NCBI RefSeq assembly: GCF_000160695.1
Contig: NZ_GG694006.1
Location: forward strand, 911,939 to 975,938
From: Centipeda flueggei ATCC 43531
GTDB lineage: Bacteria > Bacillota > Negativicutes > Selenomonadales > Selenomonadaceae
Length of the DNA: 64,000 bases
Direction of reading: 5' to 3'
Under the pieces are notes generated by a model. It was not told where the DNA came from. It did no database searches and was given only the letters and a program-made list of their open reading frames with translations. The position numbers and the translations under genes are program-made. Shown here in pieces: positions 37,253-47,769 of the stretch (its first letter is position 1; every line of letters begins with the position of its first letter).

Positions 37253-38419
37253 CTATTCCCGCTCCGACCCCGGCTCCGGTGTCACGAATGCGAGAAGAGC
37301 CGCCAGCGGCAGTGCGATGACAGAGACGAGGAGCGCAGGCGCGAGCCCGATGTGGTCGCCGAGTGCCGCCGTCGCCGCGACACCAAGGCTGCCGAGGCCA
37401 AACGACATGCCGAGCATCATCCCCGACGCCATGCCCGCATTCTCGGGGAGCGCCTGCTGTGCCCAGATAATCGAGCTCGGCTGCGGTGCCATCAGCATAA
37501 ATCCTGCGGCAAAGAGCAGGATGCCGCCCACGATGTCTGCACTAACATGAGTGAAGTAGTAGGCGCATGGAAGAATCCCGAGGAGGAGCGCCCCCACGAT
37601 GATTCTGCGCCCCGAAAGCACATCGGCGAGGTTGCCGCCGACGAGACCGCCGATCATGCCGCCGACCATGAAGATCGTGAGGAACAGCCCCGCCGCGTGC
37701 GTATCCTCGCCGCTGCTGACGAGGAGGAGCGGGAGGAACGTCCCGAATGCACCGTGCGTCCAGCAGCGCAGCCCCATCGCAAGGTTCAGTGTGATCGTCG
37801 TACGGGCAAAGAGGACGTGCGAGAGCTTCGACGGATGGGCAGGGGCGTGTTCGGGCAGGGTGGAGACGGCACAGAGCCCCGAGCGCAGAAACAACGCAGC
37901 GATCAGGATCGTCGGAAGAATCAGAAGCGGCAGAGCACGCAGCGGAAAACAGTCGAGAAAAGCGACGAGAATCAGCGGGACAAACGCCATGCCCGCGTTC
38001 CCCCCTGCGATGAAGTAACTCATCATCCCGTTTCCGCGCCCCTCTGCCGCCGTACGTCCGACGAGCATCGAGGAGAGCGGATGGTAGGCCGCGACCGCGA
38101 CCCCCGTCACGGCGACGACGAGGAAGAGGAGCGCCGTATACGGTACGTACCCCACCAGACACACGGGGACAGCAGTGGCAGGCACGAGCCATGGGAGAAG
38201 CGGGCTGAAGTTCCGTCGATCCATCACGCAGCCGATGACGGGCTGGAGCATATTCGTCGTCACCGATGAGACCATGACGAGCACGCCGCACATCGTCAGG
38301 GACAGGCCGAACCGCGTCATGAGAAGCGGGAGGAGGATGGGCAGGAAGTTTCCATAGAAGTCCACCATCCCATGTCCCGTCGAGAGCAGTGCTGCCGCAT
38401 GACGTATCTCATATTTCAT
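37253..38419 (-). CDS. MFS transporter, fosmidomycin-resistance-like
   Basis: About 388 residues with twelve hydrophobic helices. HGMVDFYGNFLPILLPLL at the N-terminus and the layout AYHPLSSMLVGR, YFIAGGNAGMAFVPLI, MVGGMIGGLVGGNLADVLSGRR (MFS loop motif) resemble Fsr-type efflux proteins. Substrate unknown. Start ATG 38419 follows AGGAGGCTATGAG; the frame extends to 38482. Confidence 0.87.
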   Translation of the reverse strand: MKYEIRHAAALLSTGHGMVDFYGNFLPILLPLLMTRFGLSLTMCGVLVMVSSVTTNMLQPVIGCVMDRRNFSPLLPWLVPATAVPVCLVGYVPYTALLFLVVAVTGVAVAAYHPLSSMLVGRTAAEGRGNGMMSYFIAGGNAGMAFVPLILVAFLDCFPLRALPLLILPTILIAALFLRSGLCAVSTLPEHAPAHPSKLSHVLFARTTITLNLAMGLRCWTHGAFGTFLPLLLVSSGEDTHAAGLFLTIFMVGGMIGGLVGGNLADVLSGRRIIVGALLLGILPCAYYFTHVSADIVGGILLFAAGFMLMAPQPSSIIWAQQALPENAGMASGMMLGMSFGLGSLGVAATAALGDHIGLAPALLVSVIALPLAALLAFVTPEPGSERE

Positions 38420-38445
38420 CTCATAGCCTCCTGTGATTGATTTCC

Positions 38446-38474
38446 TTGCACAATACGCAAAAGTGTGCTGTAAT
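38446..38474 (+). promoter_or_regulatory. promoter of the flavodoxin-like gene
   Basis: TTGCAC (38446-38451), 17-bp spacer, TGTAAT (38469-38474), about 57 bp before ATG 38532. Confidence 0.5.
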
Positions 38475-38531
38475 AATTCCAACAGCTATCATTCTAGCAA
38501 ACTGCAGGGAAATGTAAAGGAGTATCGTCAC

Positions 38532-39089
38532 ATGAGAAAATGGGCTGTCATCTATTCGTCCGCCTCCGGCAACACCAAAACAATTGCCGAGGAGATTGCC
38601 GATACGGCAGGAGCTGACCTCTTCCCCATCCAGAACGCACCAATGGATCTCTCCGCCTACGAGGTCGTCGCCCTCGGCTACTGGATAAGGCGCGGCGCGC
38701 CTGACGACCGCATGAAGGCATACCTGCCGCAGGTCGCAGATGCACGCATCGTCTTCTTCCAGACCCACGGAACGGACGTCGGCTCAGAGCACGCCGTCAC
38801 TTCATTCGCGCGTGCCGCCTACCTCCTCGGGGAAGGCTGTGAAATCCTCGGCACATTCTCCGCGCAGGGAAAGCTCGCGCCTGCCCTCATCGAGCGTCGA
38901 AAGAAATCCGACCCCGACGATACCCACAACAGTCCTGAAGCACAGAAGCGCTGGGTACGTGCTGCGGAGCATCCAAACGAAGAGGACCGCGCCGCGGCGC
39001 GTGAATTCGTCCACAAAATGGAGCACAAAATGGATCTGCTGGAGAAATTTTTGAAGGCACAGGAAGCGAAGAAGCACGCACACGGATAA
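38532..39089 (+). CDS. flavodoxin-family protein
   Basis: 185 residues. N-terminal FMN phosphate loop YSSASGNTKTIAEEIADT, then ALGYWIRRGAPDDRMKAYLPQ and VFFQTHGTDVGSEHA, typical of flavodoxin-like folds. The C-terminal ~50 residues are charged helix. Electron partner unknown. ATG 38532 follows AAAGGAG. Confidence 0.85.
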   Translation: MRKWAVIYSSASGNTKTIAEEIADTAGADLFPIQNAPMDLSAYEVVALGYWIRRGAPDDRMKAYLPQVADARIVFFQTHGTDVGSEHAVTSFARAAYLLGEGCEILGTFSAQGKLAPALIERRKKSDPDDTHNSPEAQKRWVRAAEHPNEEDRAAAREFVHKMEHKMDLLEKFLKAQEAKKHAHG

Positions 39090-39173
39090 GTACACAGCGG
39101 AACTCTCTTGCCATTCCCCACACAAAGGAGTAAGATAAGCGTAGGATTAGTGTCATAAAGGGGGAGATTTTCT

Positions 39174-39536
39174 ATGAAGTACACCGTCACATTCACCGCC
39201 ATCGGAAATTTTGCGCTCCAACTGCTGAAGAACCGGCGCAGCCTCATCATCTTTGACAAGGACGTGCATTACTCCTATGAGGACGTGGTCATCTCACATA
39301 CGAAGGGAACACTGAATGCTGATATCTGTGCAGGGGATCGTCTCGTTATCGCAGAACGCACCTATACGGTCTCGGACGTCGGCGAGGATGCAAATGCGAA
39401 CCTGCGCGAAAGCGGGCACGTCACCCTTCGCTTTGTCGAGGAAAGCAGTGAAGCCATTGTCCAGCCCGGCGAAATTCTCCTCGTCGGCAGCGGACTGCCG
39501 CGCATCATGGTCGGTGATACCCTCACGATCGAGTAG
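39174..39536 (+). CDS. PTS glucitol/sorbitol-type EIIA protein, orphan
   Basis: 120 residues matching the glucitol/sorbitol EIIA family: YTVTFTAIGNFALQLL, HYSYEDVVISHTKGTLNADICAGDRLVIAERTYTVSDVGEDANANLRESGHVTLRF. No EIIB/EIIC or sugar dehydrogenase is adjacent, so a transport role here is doubtful. The usual phospho-histidine would be within ISHTKG. RBS GGGGGAGATTTTCT. Confidence 0.85.
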   Translation: MKYTVTFTAIGNFALQLLKNRRSLIIFDKDVHYSYEDVVISHTKGTLNADICAGDRLVIAERTYTVSDVGEDANANLRESGHVTLRFVEESSEAIVQPGEILLVGSGLPRIMVGDTLTIE

Positions 39537-39575
39537 CAGAATGATTGCCCCTATCCGCAAAATAACACAGCAAAA

Positions 39576-39619
39576 AGCAGCCGGCACTTGCGCCCGTGCG
39601 CAAGTGCCGGCTGCTTTCA
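39576..39619 (+). terminator. intrinsic terminator after the EIIA gene
   Basis: A perfect 18-bp stem (39576-39593 with 39598-39615), 4-nt loop, then TTTCAT. Confidence 0.88.
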
Positions 39620-39640
39620 TTCGTACACAACGGAGGAATG

Positions 39641-40009
39641 ATGAATACAGAGAAGAAACGACACCTCGAAATGGAGGTCATGGAGACGATCATCGGCATC
39701 TACTGCCGCGGTAAGCACCACGCAGATCGCTGTGCCGCGGCGGCAGGCGAACCCGCACTCTGTCCCGACTGCCGCCGTCTCCTCACCTACGCCCGCAGCC
39801 GCATCACGGCGTGCCCGCGCATGGAGGTAAAGTCGTTCTGCTCCGCCTGCCCCGTCCACTGCTACAGTCACGAGATGCGGGAGAAAGTCCGCGAGGTGAT
39901 GCGCTGGAGTGGCCCTCGGATGCTCCTGCATCACCCGCTCATGACTCTGCACCACATGTGGATTGACTACCGTTCACGACATCGCGGGAAAAAGGAGCAG
40001 CATCCATGA
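39641..40009 (+). CDS. YgbA-like protein (nitrous-oxide-stimulated-promoter family)
   Basis: 122 residues, rich in Cys (YCRGKHH, LCPDCRRLL, CPRM, FCSACPVHCY) with the family-typical SHEMREKVREVMRWSGPRMLLHHPLMTLHHMW. Function unresolved; in E. coli the homologue is linked to nitrosative stress. The Cys set suggests metal binding. ATG 39641 follows ACGGAGGA. Overlaps ansA by 4 bp. Confidence 0.82.
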   Translation: MNTEKKRHLEMEVMETIIGIYCRGKHHADRCAAAAGEPALCPDCRRLLTYARSRITACPRMEVKSFCSACPVHCYSHEMREKVREVMRWSGPRMLLHHPLMTLHHMWIDYRSRHRGKKEQHP

Positions 40010-40953
40010 AAAAAATTCTGCTGATCGCCACGGGCGGTACCATCGCTTCACGGGAAACGGAGCACGGTCTGCGTCCCGCACTCTCCGCAGGCGACCTGCG
40101 CGCTGCGATGGGCGTGAAAGACGCCGCTGTGGAGACGCTCGACCTCCTCTCCCTCGACTCAACCAATATCACCCCGACGCACTGGGAGCGCATCGCCCAG
40201 TGCGTCGCAGGCCGCCGTCAGGCACACGACGGCATCATCATCACCCACGGCACGGATACGATGGCATACACCGCCGCCGCTCTCTATTATATGCTCGAAC
40301 ACATCGCCTGCCCCGTCGTTCTTACGGGGGCACAGCGCCCCCTCGGGATGGAGGGCTCGGATGCAGAGGCCAATCTGCGCCTCGCCGCACGCGCAGCTCT
40401 CAGTGGACACAGCGGCGTCATGATCGCATTCGGCGGACGAATCATCCACGGCAACGCCGCAAAAAAGATTCACTCCCGCGCCGATGATGCCTTCCGCAGC
40501 ATCGGACGCGCAGAAATCGATCTCAACGAGGCGCCCATCCCCCCATCCGCACCCTTTCACCTGAACGAAACGCTCGAACGGCGCGTTGCTGTCCTGCGCC
40601 TCTACCCCGGGATGTCCCCCGACGCCGTCACATCCTGCATTCGGAACGGATGCCGCGGCATCATCATCGAAGGCTACGGCCTTGGCAGCGTCCCCACGGG
40701 CGATGCGGAGGAAAGCTTTCTCCCTGCCCTGCAGCTGGCATACGAAGCAGGATGCACGGTTGTTCTCACGACACAATGCATCGATGGCGGTGCGGACATC
40801 CGCCGCTACGAGGTTGGCGTACGTGCGGCAGAGCTCGGTGTACTCTCGGGCGGCAGTCTCCCCATCGAGGCACTCTACGCACTCCTCATGCAGCGTCTCG
40901 CCGAACAGCCCGAAGGAAGGCCGCTGAGATCGCTGGAAAGCATTGCACAGTGA
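40006..40953 (+). CDS. ansA: L-asparaginase, type I-like
   Basis: Hydrolyses asparagine to aspartate and ammonia. 315 residues. First catalytic Thr in IATGGTIASRET, second in TTHGTDTM-equivalent IITHGTDTMAYTA, and LTGAQRPLGMEGSDAEANL. No signal peptide, so cytoplasmic. Translationally coupled to the ygbA-like gene. Confidence 0.94.
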   Translation: MKKILLIATGGTIASRETEHGLRPALSAGDLRAAMGVKDAAVETLDLLSLDSTNITPTHWERIAQCVAGRRQAHDGIIITHGTDTMAYTAAALYYMLEHIACPVVLTGAQRPLGMEGSDAEANLRLAARAALSGHSGVMIAFGGRIIHGNAAKKIHSRADDAFRSIGRAEIDLNEAPIPPSAPFHLNETLERRVAVLRLYPGMSPDAVTSCIRNGCRGIIIEGYGLGSVPTGDAEESFLPALQLAYEAGCTVVLTTQCIDGGADIRRYEVGVRAAELGVLSGGSLPIEALYALLMQRLAEQPEGRPLRSLESIAQ

Positions 40954-40973
40954 CACAGAACAACCTCCGAAAA

Positions 40974-41076
40974 GAAGCAGGGATAAATCCAGTGTGCACC
41001 TCTCGACGCATTTTTTCCTGAACCATAAGAAAAGACCATGCCGATCTGATGGATTTCATTGGATCAGCAGTTCCTA
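40974..41076 (+). repeat. dispersed ~160-bp element, degenerate copy D
   Basis: GAAGCAGGGATAAAT at the left, CGACGCATTTTTTCC next, then a jump past the hairpin block to CCGATCTGATGGATTTCATT and GGATCAGCAGTTCCTA at the right end. About 60 bp of the centre are missing. Confidence 0.6.
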
Positions 41077-41116
41077 AAGAATCGCCCAAATATGAATTCA
41101 TATGGGTGATTCTTTT
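41077..41116 (+). terminator. intrinsic terminator after ansA
   Basis: Long palindrome AAGAATCGCCCA...TGGGTGATTCTT around ATATGAATTCATAT, followed by a T-rich tail (TTTTTAT). Confidence 0.75.
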
Positions 41117-41179
41117 TATATGATTTTACCTTTATATGTTTCATCTAGATTAAAAATTCAAAAAACATTATTTTTATAC

Positions 41180-41208
41180 TTGTAATGAATCTCGTTCGCC
41201 TTTATAAT
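41180..41208 (+). promoter_or_regulatory. promoter of the TonB-dependent receptor gene
   Basis: TTGTAA (41180-41185), 17-bp spacer, TATAAT (41203-41208). Transcription would leave a leader of about 140 nt. Confidence 0.65.
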
Positions 41209-41229
41209 GTCTACGCACGAATCAAATTC

Positions 41230-41248
41230 GATTATCATTTTCATTTAT
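41230..41248. promoter_or_regulatory. Fur-box-like operator
   Basis: GATTATCATTTTCATTTAT agrees with about 13 of 19 positions of the Fur consensus and lies 20 bp downstream of the -10 element, suggesting iron control of the receptor. Binding is inferred. Confidence 0.45.
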
Positions 41249-41352
41249 GCGGTTCCGTTTTTCTCCGAAAAATGTATGCCGCCACTTTTTCTCCATGCGC
41301 AGCATCATCCGGAGGACACGTGATATCAGCGAATTTCCCAAAGGAGGACGAC

Positions 41353-44300
41353 ATGACCCGAACGAGGAGCCGACGCTCCCTGCAGCTGCTCTCATACGCC
41401 ATCACAGCATGGCTCACATTCCCGGCCTATACAGCACACGCCGAAGAAGGTCCCCCGCCGAACGAGACGCGGGTATCAACCGACGACATCTATGTGACAG
41501 CAAATGCCGCACAGGAAGAAGCCAAGGTCGAGTCTCAGCAGAAAACCATCATCACAAAGGAGGACATTGAAAAGAAGCAGGCAAAATCCGTCGAGGACAT
41601 CATCTTCAGTGAGACCGGTGTATCGCGCACAGTCGATGCAATGGGACGCGTCGGCATCTCCATCCGTGGAGCAGAGCCGCGCCATACACTGATTCTCGTT
41701 GACGGGCAGCCCGTTCTCGGCGATCTCGCGAAGTACTCTGGCGCAGCCGATGAAGTCATGCGCCTCGGCACGGAGAACGTCGAGCGCATCGAGATTATCC
41801 AGGGAGCAGCAAGCTCAAAGTACGGGTCGGACGCCATCGGCGGTGTGGTGAACATCATTACCAAGAAAGCCGCAAAGGAGCCGAATATCCGGTTTAATTG
41901 GGAAGGACTGACGCGAAAGGGCGATGACGGCGTCCCGTTCTCCAATTTCTTCCTGCGTGCCGATGCGGGACAGCGCGGCAAACTGCGGGTCGGATTCTCC
42001 AGGAGCAAACGCGAGGTGATGCCTGTCTATGCGAGCGTCCATCGGCAGAAGGTTTCGCCGGACGCGCCGTGGTACGGAGCGCACGACTGGAAACCGACGG
42101 CGCTGCGCTACTATGGGGACACATCGACGGCAGGGCTTGTCGGCACCTACGAGCCGGACAAGAAGAACACGTTTGATTTCCGTCTCGACCACTATACGGA
42201 GGATCTCATCCGCGATGTCAAGCGCACGGACTCCGAGATGGAGCCGCAGCAGCACTTTAAGCGCGTCGCTGACCGCAATGCATACAACCTCAGCTGGAAC
42301 GGCTATAACAACATCAGTGACTGGAAGGTCGAGCTGAACTCCACCAACATCAAGGAGGACAGTGTCTCCCTCATCAACTACGAGGGAAAGAATGCCTATG
42401 AAGGAAAAATGAGCTTCGCTACGTAGACAATGTTGACCATCGCCAGTTTGACCTCAAGGCGACGATGAATACCCAGCTCGGCGAGAAGCACCTTCTCACC
42501 TACGGCTTCGGCATCTCACGCGAGTCCGGCGAGGGCAGCCGTCTCAAGAGCTCGCCGAACACCTCCACGCGCCGCATCGATCCGTGGGACTATGACAAGA
42601 GTCTGCTCGTTGATAAGCAGGATCGCCTGATTCGCGGCGACGACCAGACGAACTACGTATGGTCGCACATCCACGACTACAAATTCACGGGCTATGACCG
42701 TGGTGTCCCGCAGTGGGATAAAGACTACGAATACTATCATTATGACAGAAATACGCCCGGCTCCGTAAAGCCGGGCATCACCTACGAGGACTTTACCGCA
42801 TTTGACCTGAAGCGCGGCGACCTCACCCAGGATTGGCGGGGGCATTTAATGGTCGGCGGATCACACGACATCACAGATATCGCACGTCCCCATCTGAAAG
42901 CCGACTATGATGCCCTCAAAGCGCAGCTGCGCGCACAGAATCCGGGGCATCCGCTGACGGGCAGCATTGTCGCGGACTATTTCGTCTACGGCATTCAGCA
43001 TCGTGCCGACGCACCAAAGCTGAACGGGAAAGCCTTTATGGAAGAGTACTGGGACCGCGACCAGCGCATCACCGTCGGCAGCGGAATCATCGATAAGCAG
43101 AATTTTTTCGTCGGTGATACATGGCAGATATCGAAGGACACCATGCTCTTTCCCATCCTGCGCATCGACAGGAGCAGTCTGTTCGGGGCGAATCTCTCCG
43201 GGAGCATCGGCGTGACGCACAACGTCGGCGGGAATCCGCACCGCCGTTTGAAAGCGAACATCGGCACGAGCTATGCCGAACCCGGCATGGGTGAACTGTG
43301 GTACAACTGGGAGATGTACGGAAGCAATCCGGTCGGCATCGGCGTTGCGAAGATGGGCTGGTGGTGGGCGGGCAATCCCGATCTAAAGCCCGAGACCGCC
43401 GTCAACATCGACGCAAGCATCGAGGGCGAGACCAAGAACACATACGCGCGTATCGGCATTTTCCACAACCGTATCCGCAACTACATGTCGGTCTACTTCA
43501 CGGGGAAACTCATGGACTTTGCCCCGGGGCTCAATGAGTCGCAGAAATGGATGCGCGCGCCCGACATGATCTACAGCTTCAAGAACATCGGCAAAGCGGA
43601 GATCACGGGTCTCGAAGCAGAGGTACGGCGTAAAATCGGTCCGCATTTCAGCACCAAACTCGGCTACACCTATCTCCACGCGATCAATAAGTCCGACCCG
43701 CTCATGCCAAAGCGCCTGCTCGATCGGCCGACGCATAAGCTCGACATCGGCATCAGCTACGAGGATAAGAAAACGGGCTGGTCGGCCCAGCTCTGGGGTG
43801 ACTACTACATCAAGATGCTCGACAGCAACACCCTCGCCAACCGCGCCAACTACTATCCGGACATTCTCGAAGGAAATGCCGCCGTCTTTGCCAACAAAGC
43901 CTATCAGGAAAAGAGCTTCGGCATCTGGAATCTCATGGTGCAAAAGAAATTGAGCGAGGATGCCATGGTCTATCTCGGGGTGAACAACATCTTCAACCAC
44001 CGCGACGACGACCGTGCAGCGCAGGAGCGCGTCTTCCGCATCGGAGCAAACTTCGCCTTTGACACAGCGGGGACAAAAAAGAGTCTCCTCACGAACGGCA
44101 GGACGGAAATGGGTCCGGAAGAGCAGGCCGTGCTCAAGCGCTTCATCGCACGCCCCTTTGACACGACGAAGGCCGCCGGCATCACCTTCTTCGGCGACTG
44201 GCAGCTGCGCTTTAACGCCCATGGCGGCACAAACCGACCGAAATCCACCTATACGGAGACCTCCTCCATCCACGAGGATGCCGTACGGAACCTGCGGGAC

Positions 44301-46283
44301 GAAAATGAGCACAGTGCTGAGCAGCGCATCCGTATCGGTGCAGATGCACGCATGGGGAAGAATACGAATATCCGCATCCTCGGCAGTCTTTCCGGAAACG
44401 GGGGCATCGAGCCTGCCTACAGCATCTCAAGCAGCAGAGGGTTGGGAAAACAGCAGCTCGATGAGGTCGATATCACCCGTCATACGAAGAAATGGGATCT
44501 TTCCCTCGGACGTCTGACGGAGCCGATGGGTGCGACAGGCTACTGGTTCGGCCAGACATTCGACGGTATCCGCGGCGTCTTTACGGGAAGGACATCCCAG
44601 CTCCGTCTCGGGTTTGGTACATTCAGGCATTCGACCGGCATCTCGGACACGGCGTACACCCGCATCACCCATCAGACCTTTTACCGTCCGCCGACCATCG
44701 TCGAGTTCCTCGGCATCAACTACGCCGATTGGCCGACGGACTTCGACGAATCCGTCCGCCAGTCCACCGCGGAGTACAACGCCGCCAAGGCGGCAGGGGA
44801 CACCGACCGCATCAATCATCTCTACTTTTATCAGCAGCTCAAAGATGCCGAAGATCGGGGGGCAAGCCTCGACGAGAAAACCGCCATCATCAAGCGTATG
44901 TACGACACAGTCAAAACCGCCTACGGCGCGGATATGGCGCAGCACCAGCTCAACCTTGACCCGGGCGGTGCCAGCGGGGCTGCGGCATTCTACGAGGTGG
45001 AAGATTCGCACGGGAACAAGAGTTTCCTCAAGGTAGAAGACAGCGCCATGGATTATTCCAGTGACATCTCTCCTTGGGACACGGAGGAAGACAAGGCCTA
45101 TAAACGGGATGTCAATCGGACGCTCGCGTTCTCCTTGGCGGACGACTCCGCACTGCGGACGGACGACTCTTACATCCGGTCACGCGCAGCAGATATCGCC
45201 GCCGCATACAATAAGATCGCCGAGCACGGGGTCGCCTCCGAATTTAACGATTATGCCAATGGTACATGGCCGACGGATCGCTGGCAGCGCTCAGGAGATA
45301 CGTGGACAAAGATACCGGGGTCTTCTGCTCCCGTAACAGGTTATACCCGCACCGGAAGAGTCTTTTTGGCGCAGAAAACGGGAACGGATACCTATGCAAA
45401 CGGACTGAATCCCACACAGAGTCTCTATCAAAACAATTATGTAACGCCCTCCGGATCCGCAAGCAGCGAATACGGCCTGACGCTGAACCAAGTTGGCTAT
45501 GAATATCTGCGTGCCATACAAAAACTCGTCGAGGCATCGGAAGGCGGCAGCAAGCTGCCGCGTGAGGCACTGGGCAAGGTTGTCGGCAATCTTATCCCGG
45601 CCGAAGGAAACGTCGTCGTGCGCGACAGCATCCCGCCGATCGACAAGGCAGTTTTCCTCCAGTACCGCAGGGAAGTGACGCCGCGCCTCGGTGTTGCCGC
45701 ATGGTATCTGCGCTCCGTCGCAGGCAGGAACTATGCCGTCCAGACAGCCAACAGACAGGGCAGCGATACACACGACTTCCGTCAGCTCGCCAACGTCATC
45801 GGCATCGGTGCACAATGGCAGCTCGGTGCGCAGACGTGCGTTTCTTTCGACTATGGGCGGAATATGAGTGCATTCGGACAGTATATGAACGGTACGACAC
45901 AGTTCGATCACCGTCCGCGCACAGACGTATTCATCCCGCGCGGACACAGCGCCGGCAGTGCCCCGACGTTCTACGTCCTGCGCCTCGACATCGGCGCATC
46001 CGACACGACGCGCCCCGGCTCATGGAACGCATTCATTGACTACAAGCACTTTGAGCACGGATCCTTCTTCGGAGGAAACGGCACAGGGTATCTTCCCGAC
46101 CGCTATCTCGACGGCATCGAGAGCTTCTCCATCGGCGGCGGCTACGTCCCCGCCCAGAACTGGCTTGTCGAGCTGTTTTACACATTCGCGGCAAAGAGCA
46201 CGAACCGCCGTGACACAATACACGGATCGGAGAACTTCCGCCTCGGAAACTATGCACGCGTACAGGTGACGCATAAATTCTAG
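41353..46283 (+). pseudogene. TonB-dependent receptor fused to a second porin-like barrel; one frameshift
   Basis: Would be about 1,640 residues. ATG 41353 with AAGGAGGACGAC; signal peptide ending AYTAHAEE; TonB-box-like DDIYVTA; plug domain (KSVEDIIFSETGVSR, GAASSKYGSDAIGGVVNIITKK). The frame stops at 42426; adding one A to the A5 run 42405-42409 continues it into the 42465-46283 frame (YEGKNELRYVDNVDHRQFDL). The receptor barrel appears to end at VFRIGANFAFD (about 44067). A further ~735 residues follow with porin-like strands (EQRIRIGADARMG, WDLSLGRLTEPMGATGYWFGQTFDG) ending NYARVQVTHKF, a second OMP-type C-terminus. Substrate unknown; iron/siderophore is suggested by the Fur-like site only. 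Confidence 0.8.
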
Positions 46284-46423
46284 TCTCCTAAAAAAAATTG
46301 AAAATTTTTCTCAAATACCTATTGATTTTCTTTCTCACATGTGCTATATTCTATACAAGCTTTCGTTGAGGAAACATCCTCGGATGTTTCCAAAGCTCTC
46401 CTAAAATATAATACACAGCAAAG

Positions 46424-46453
46424 ATAGTCCACAGTGGAGTGTGGGCTATTTTT
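46424..46453 (+). terminator. intrinsic terminator before trxB
   Basis: 10-nt arms ATAGTCCACA and TGTGGGCTAT (one T-G mismatch pair) with 6-nt loop followed by TTTTTGTG. Another perfect hairpin, GGAAACATCC-TC-GGATGTTTCC, lies near 46370 but lacks a T tract. Confidence 0.7.
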
Positions 46454-46508
46454 GTGTCATCTTTTAACAATGACTCTCCAAAAAACAGAAATCCCCTATT
46501 GACAGCCA

Positions 46509-46517
46509 TGCTATAAT
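46509..46517 (+). promoter_or_regulatory. extended -10 promoter of trxB
   Basis: TGCTATAAT (TG-N-TATAAT), about 43 bp before the trxB start. TTGACA at 46498 is too close to serve as its -35. Confidence 0.5.
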
Positions 46518-46559
46518 AAATCAAAAGGTCAATATCGTGGATCACAGGGAGATGAAGCT

Positions 46560-47492
46560 ATGGCAAAAGAACATATCGAAAAGGATATTATCATCATCGG
46601 TGCCGGCATGGCGGGGCTGACTGCCGCCCTCTATGCGGGGCGCATGAATCTCAGGACGCTCGTCCTCGAGAACGCGCTCGTCGGTGGTCAGATCGCCACG
46701 GCGGCGGATATTGAGAACTTCCCGGGCTTCGAGCGCGTGAGCGGGATGGAGCTGATCGGCACGCTCGAAAAGCAGGCGATGAATTTCGGTGCGGAGATCG
46801 ACGAGTTCGACCGCATTGAGCGCGTCGATCTAAAGAGCACGCCGAAGATTGTGGAGACCGAAACACGCGTCTACGAGACGCCCGTCGTCATCATTGCCTC
46901 AGGCATGAACCGCCGCAAGCTCCCCCTGCCGCAGGAGCCTCACTACTTCAATCGCGGTGTGCACTACTGCCATATGTGCGATGGGCACACGTATCAGGGC
47001 AAGGTGATCTCCGTCATGGGCGGCGGCAACGCGGCGGTCGATGCAGCGAACTTCCTCACGAAGTACGCCAAGCATCTCTACCTCATCCACCGCTCCCAGC
47101 TGCGCGCGGATAAGGCCTCACAGGATGCGCTCTATGCCAATCCAAAGGTGACGGTCATGCTCGAGACGGAGATCACACATCTGAATGGCGAGGATCGCCT
47201 CACGTCCGTCGATCTCCTGCACAAGGATACGGGCGCGAAGGAGACACTGCCGGTCGATGCGATTTTCGTCAACATCGGCGTTATCCCGAATACGGAGCTT
47301 TTCAAGGGGCAGCTTGCCCTCACGGAGGCGGGCTACATCCCGGCGGGTGAGGACTGCCGCACGGAGATCCCGGGGGTCTTCGCCGCCGGCGATATCCGCG
47401 TCAAGGAGATCCACCAGCTGACGACCGCCGCCGCCGACGGCACGACCGCCGCCCTCCACGCGGAGAAGTATCTCGCGGCTTTGAAGAAGTAA
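46560..47492 (+). CDS. trxB: thioredoxin reductase-like flavoprotein
   Basis: NADPH-dependent disulfide reductase. 310 residues. FAD motif IIIGAGMAGLTAALYAGR (residues 11-28), redox pair C137-H-M-C140 followed by DG, NADPH motif VMGGGNAAVDAANFL, and C-terminal FAAGDIRVKEIHQLTTAAADG. The usual CATC is CHMC here. Two glutaredoxin-like genes follow, likely its partners. Confidence 0.93.
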   Translation: MAKEHIEKDIIIIGAGMAGLTAALYAGRMNLRTLVLENALVGGQIATAADIENFPGFERVSGMELIGTLEKQAMNFGAEIDEFDRIERVDLKSTPKIVETETRVYETPVVIIASGMNRRKLPLPQEPHYFNRGVHYCHMCDGHTYQGKVISVMGGGNAAVDAANFLTKYAKHLYLIHRSQLRADKASQDALYANPKVTVMLETEITHLNGEDRLTSVDLLHKDTGAKETLPVDAIFVNIGVIPNTELFKGQLALTEAGYIPAGEDCRTEIPGVFAAGDIRVKEIHQLTTAAADGTTAALHAEKYLAALKK

Positions 47493-47528
47493 TGAACGAT
47501 TTGATAGAAACAACAAGGAGGAATTCCC

Positions 47529-47759
47529 ATGATTCAGGTTTTCTCGTTCGACGCGTGCCCGTGGTGCACGAAGGCAAAGAAGTATCTCGACAAGAAGGGC
47601 GTCGCCTACAAGGTGCGCGACATTGAGAAGGAGCCCGCCGCCTACGACGAGCTCGTGAAGCTCACGGGCGAGGCTGCATGCCCCGTCATCCTCGCCGACA
47701 ACGGAGAGTACGTGCGCGGCTTTGATCAGCCCGCCATCGACAAGCTCATCGGCGCATAA
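47529..47759 (+). CDS. glutaredoxin-like protein 1
   Basis: 76 residues. Redox motif CPWC (DACPWCTKAKKYLDKKGV) and the cis-Pro segment ACPVILADNGEYVRGFD. Lacks a second domain. RBS AAGGAGGAATTCCC. Acts with the upstream reductase by inference. Confidence 0.92.
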   Translation: MIQVFSFDACPWCTKAKKYLDKKGVAYKVRDIEKEPAAYDELVKLTGEAACPVILADNGEYVRGFDQPAIDKLIGA

Positions 47760-47769
47760 GGAGGGCTTC

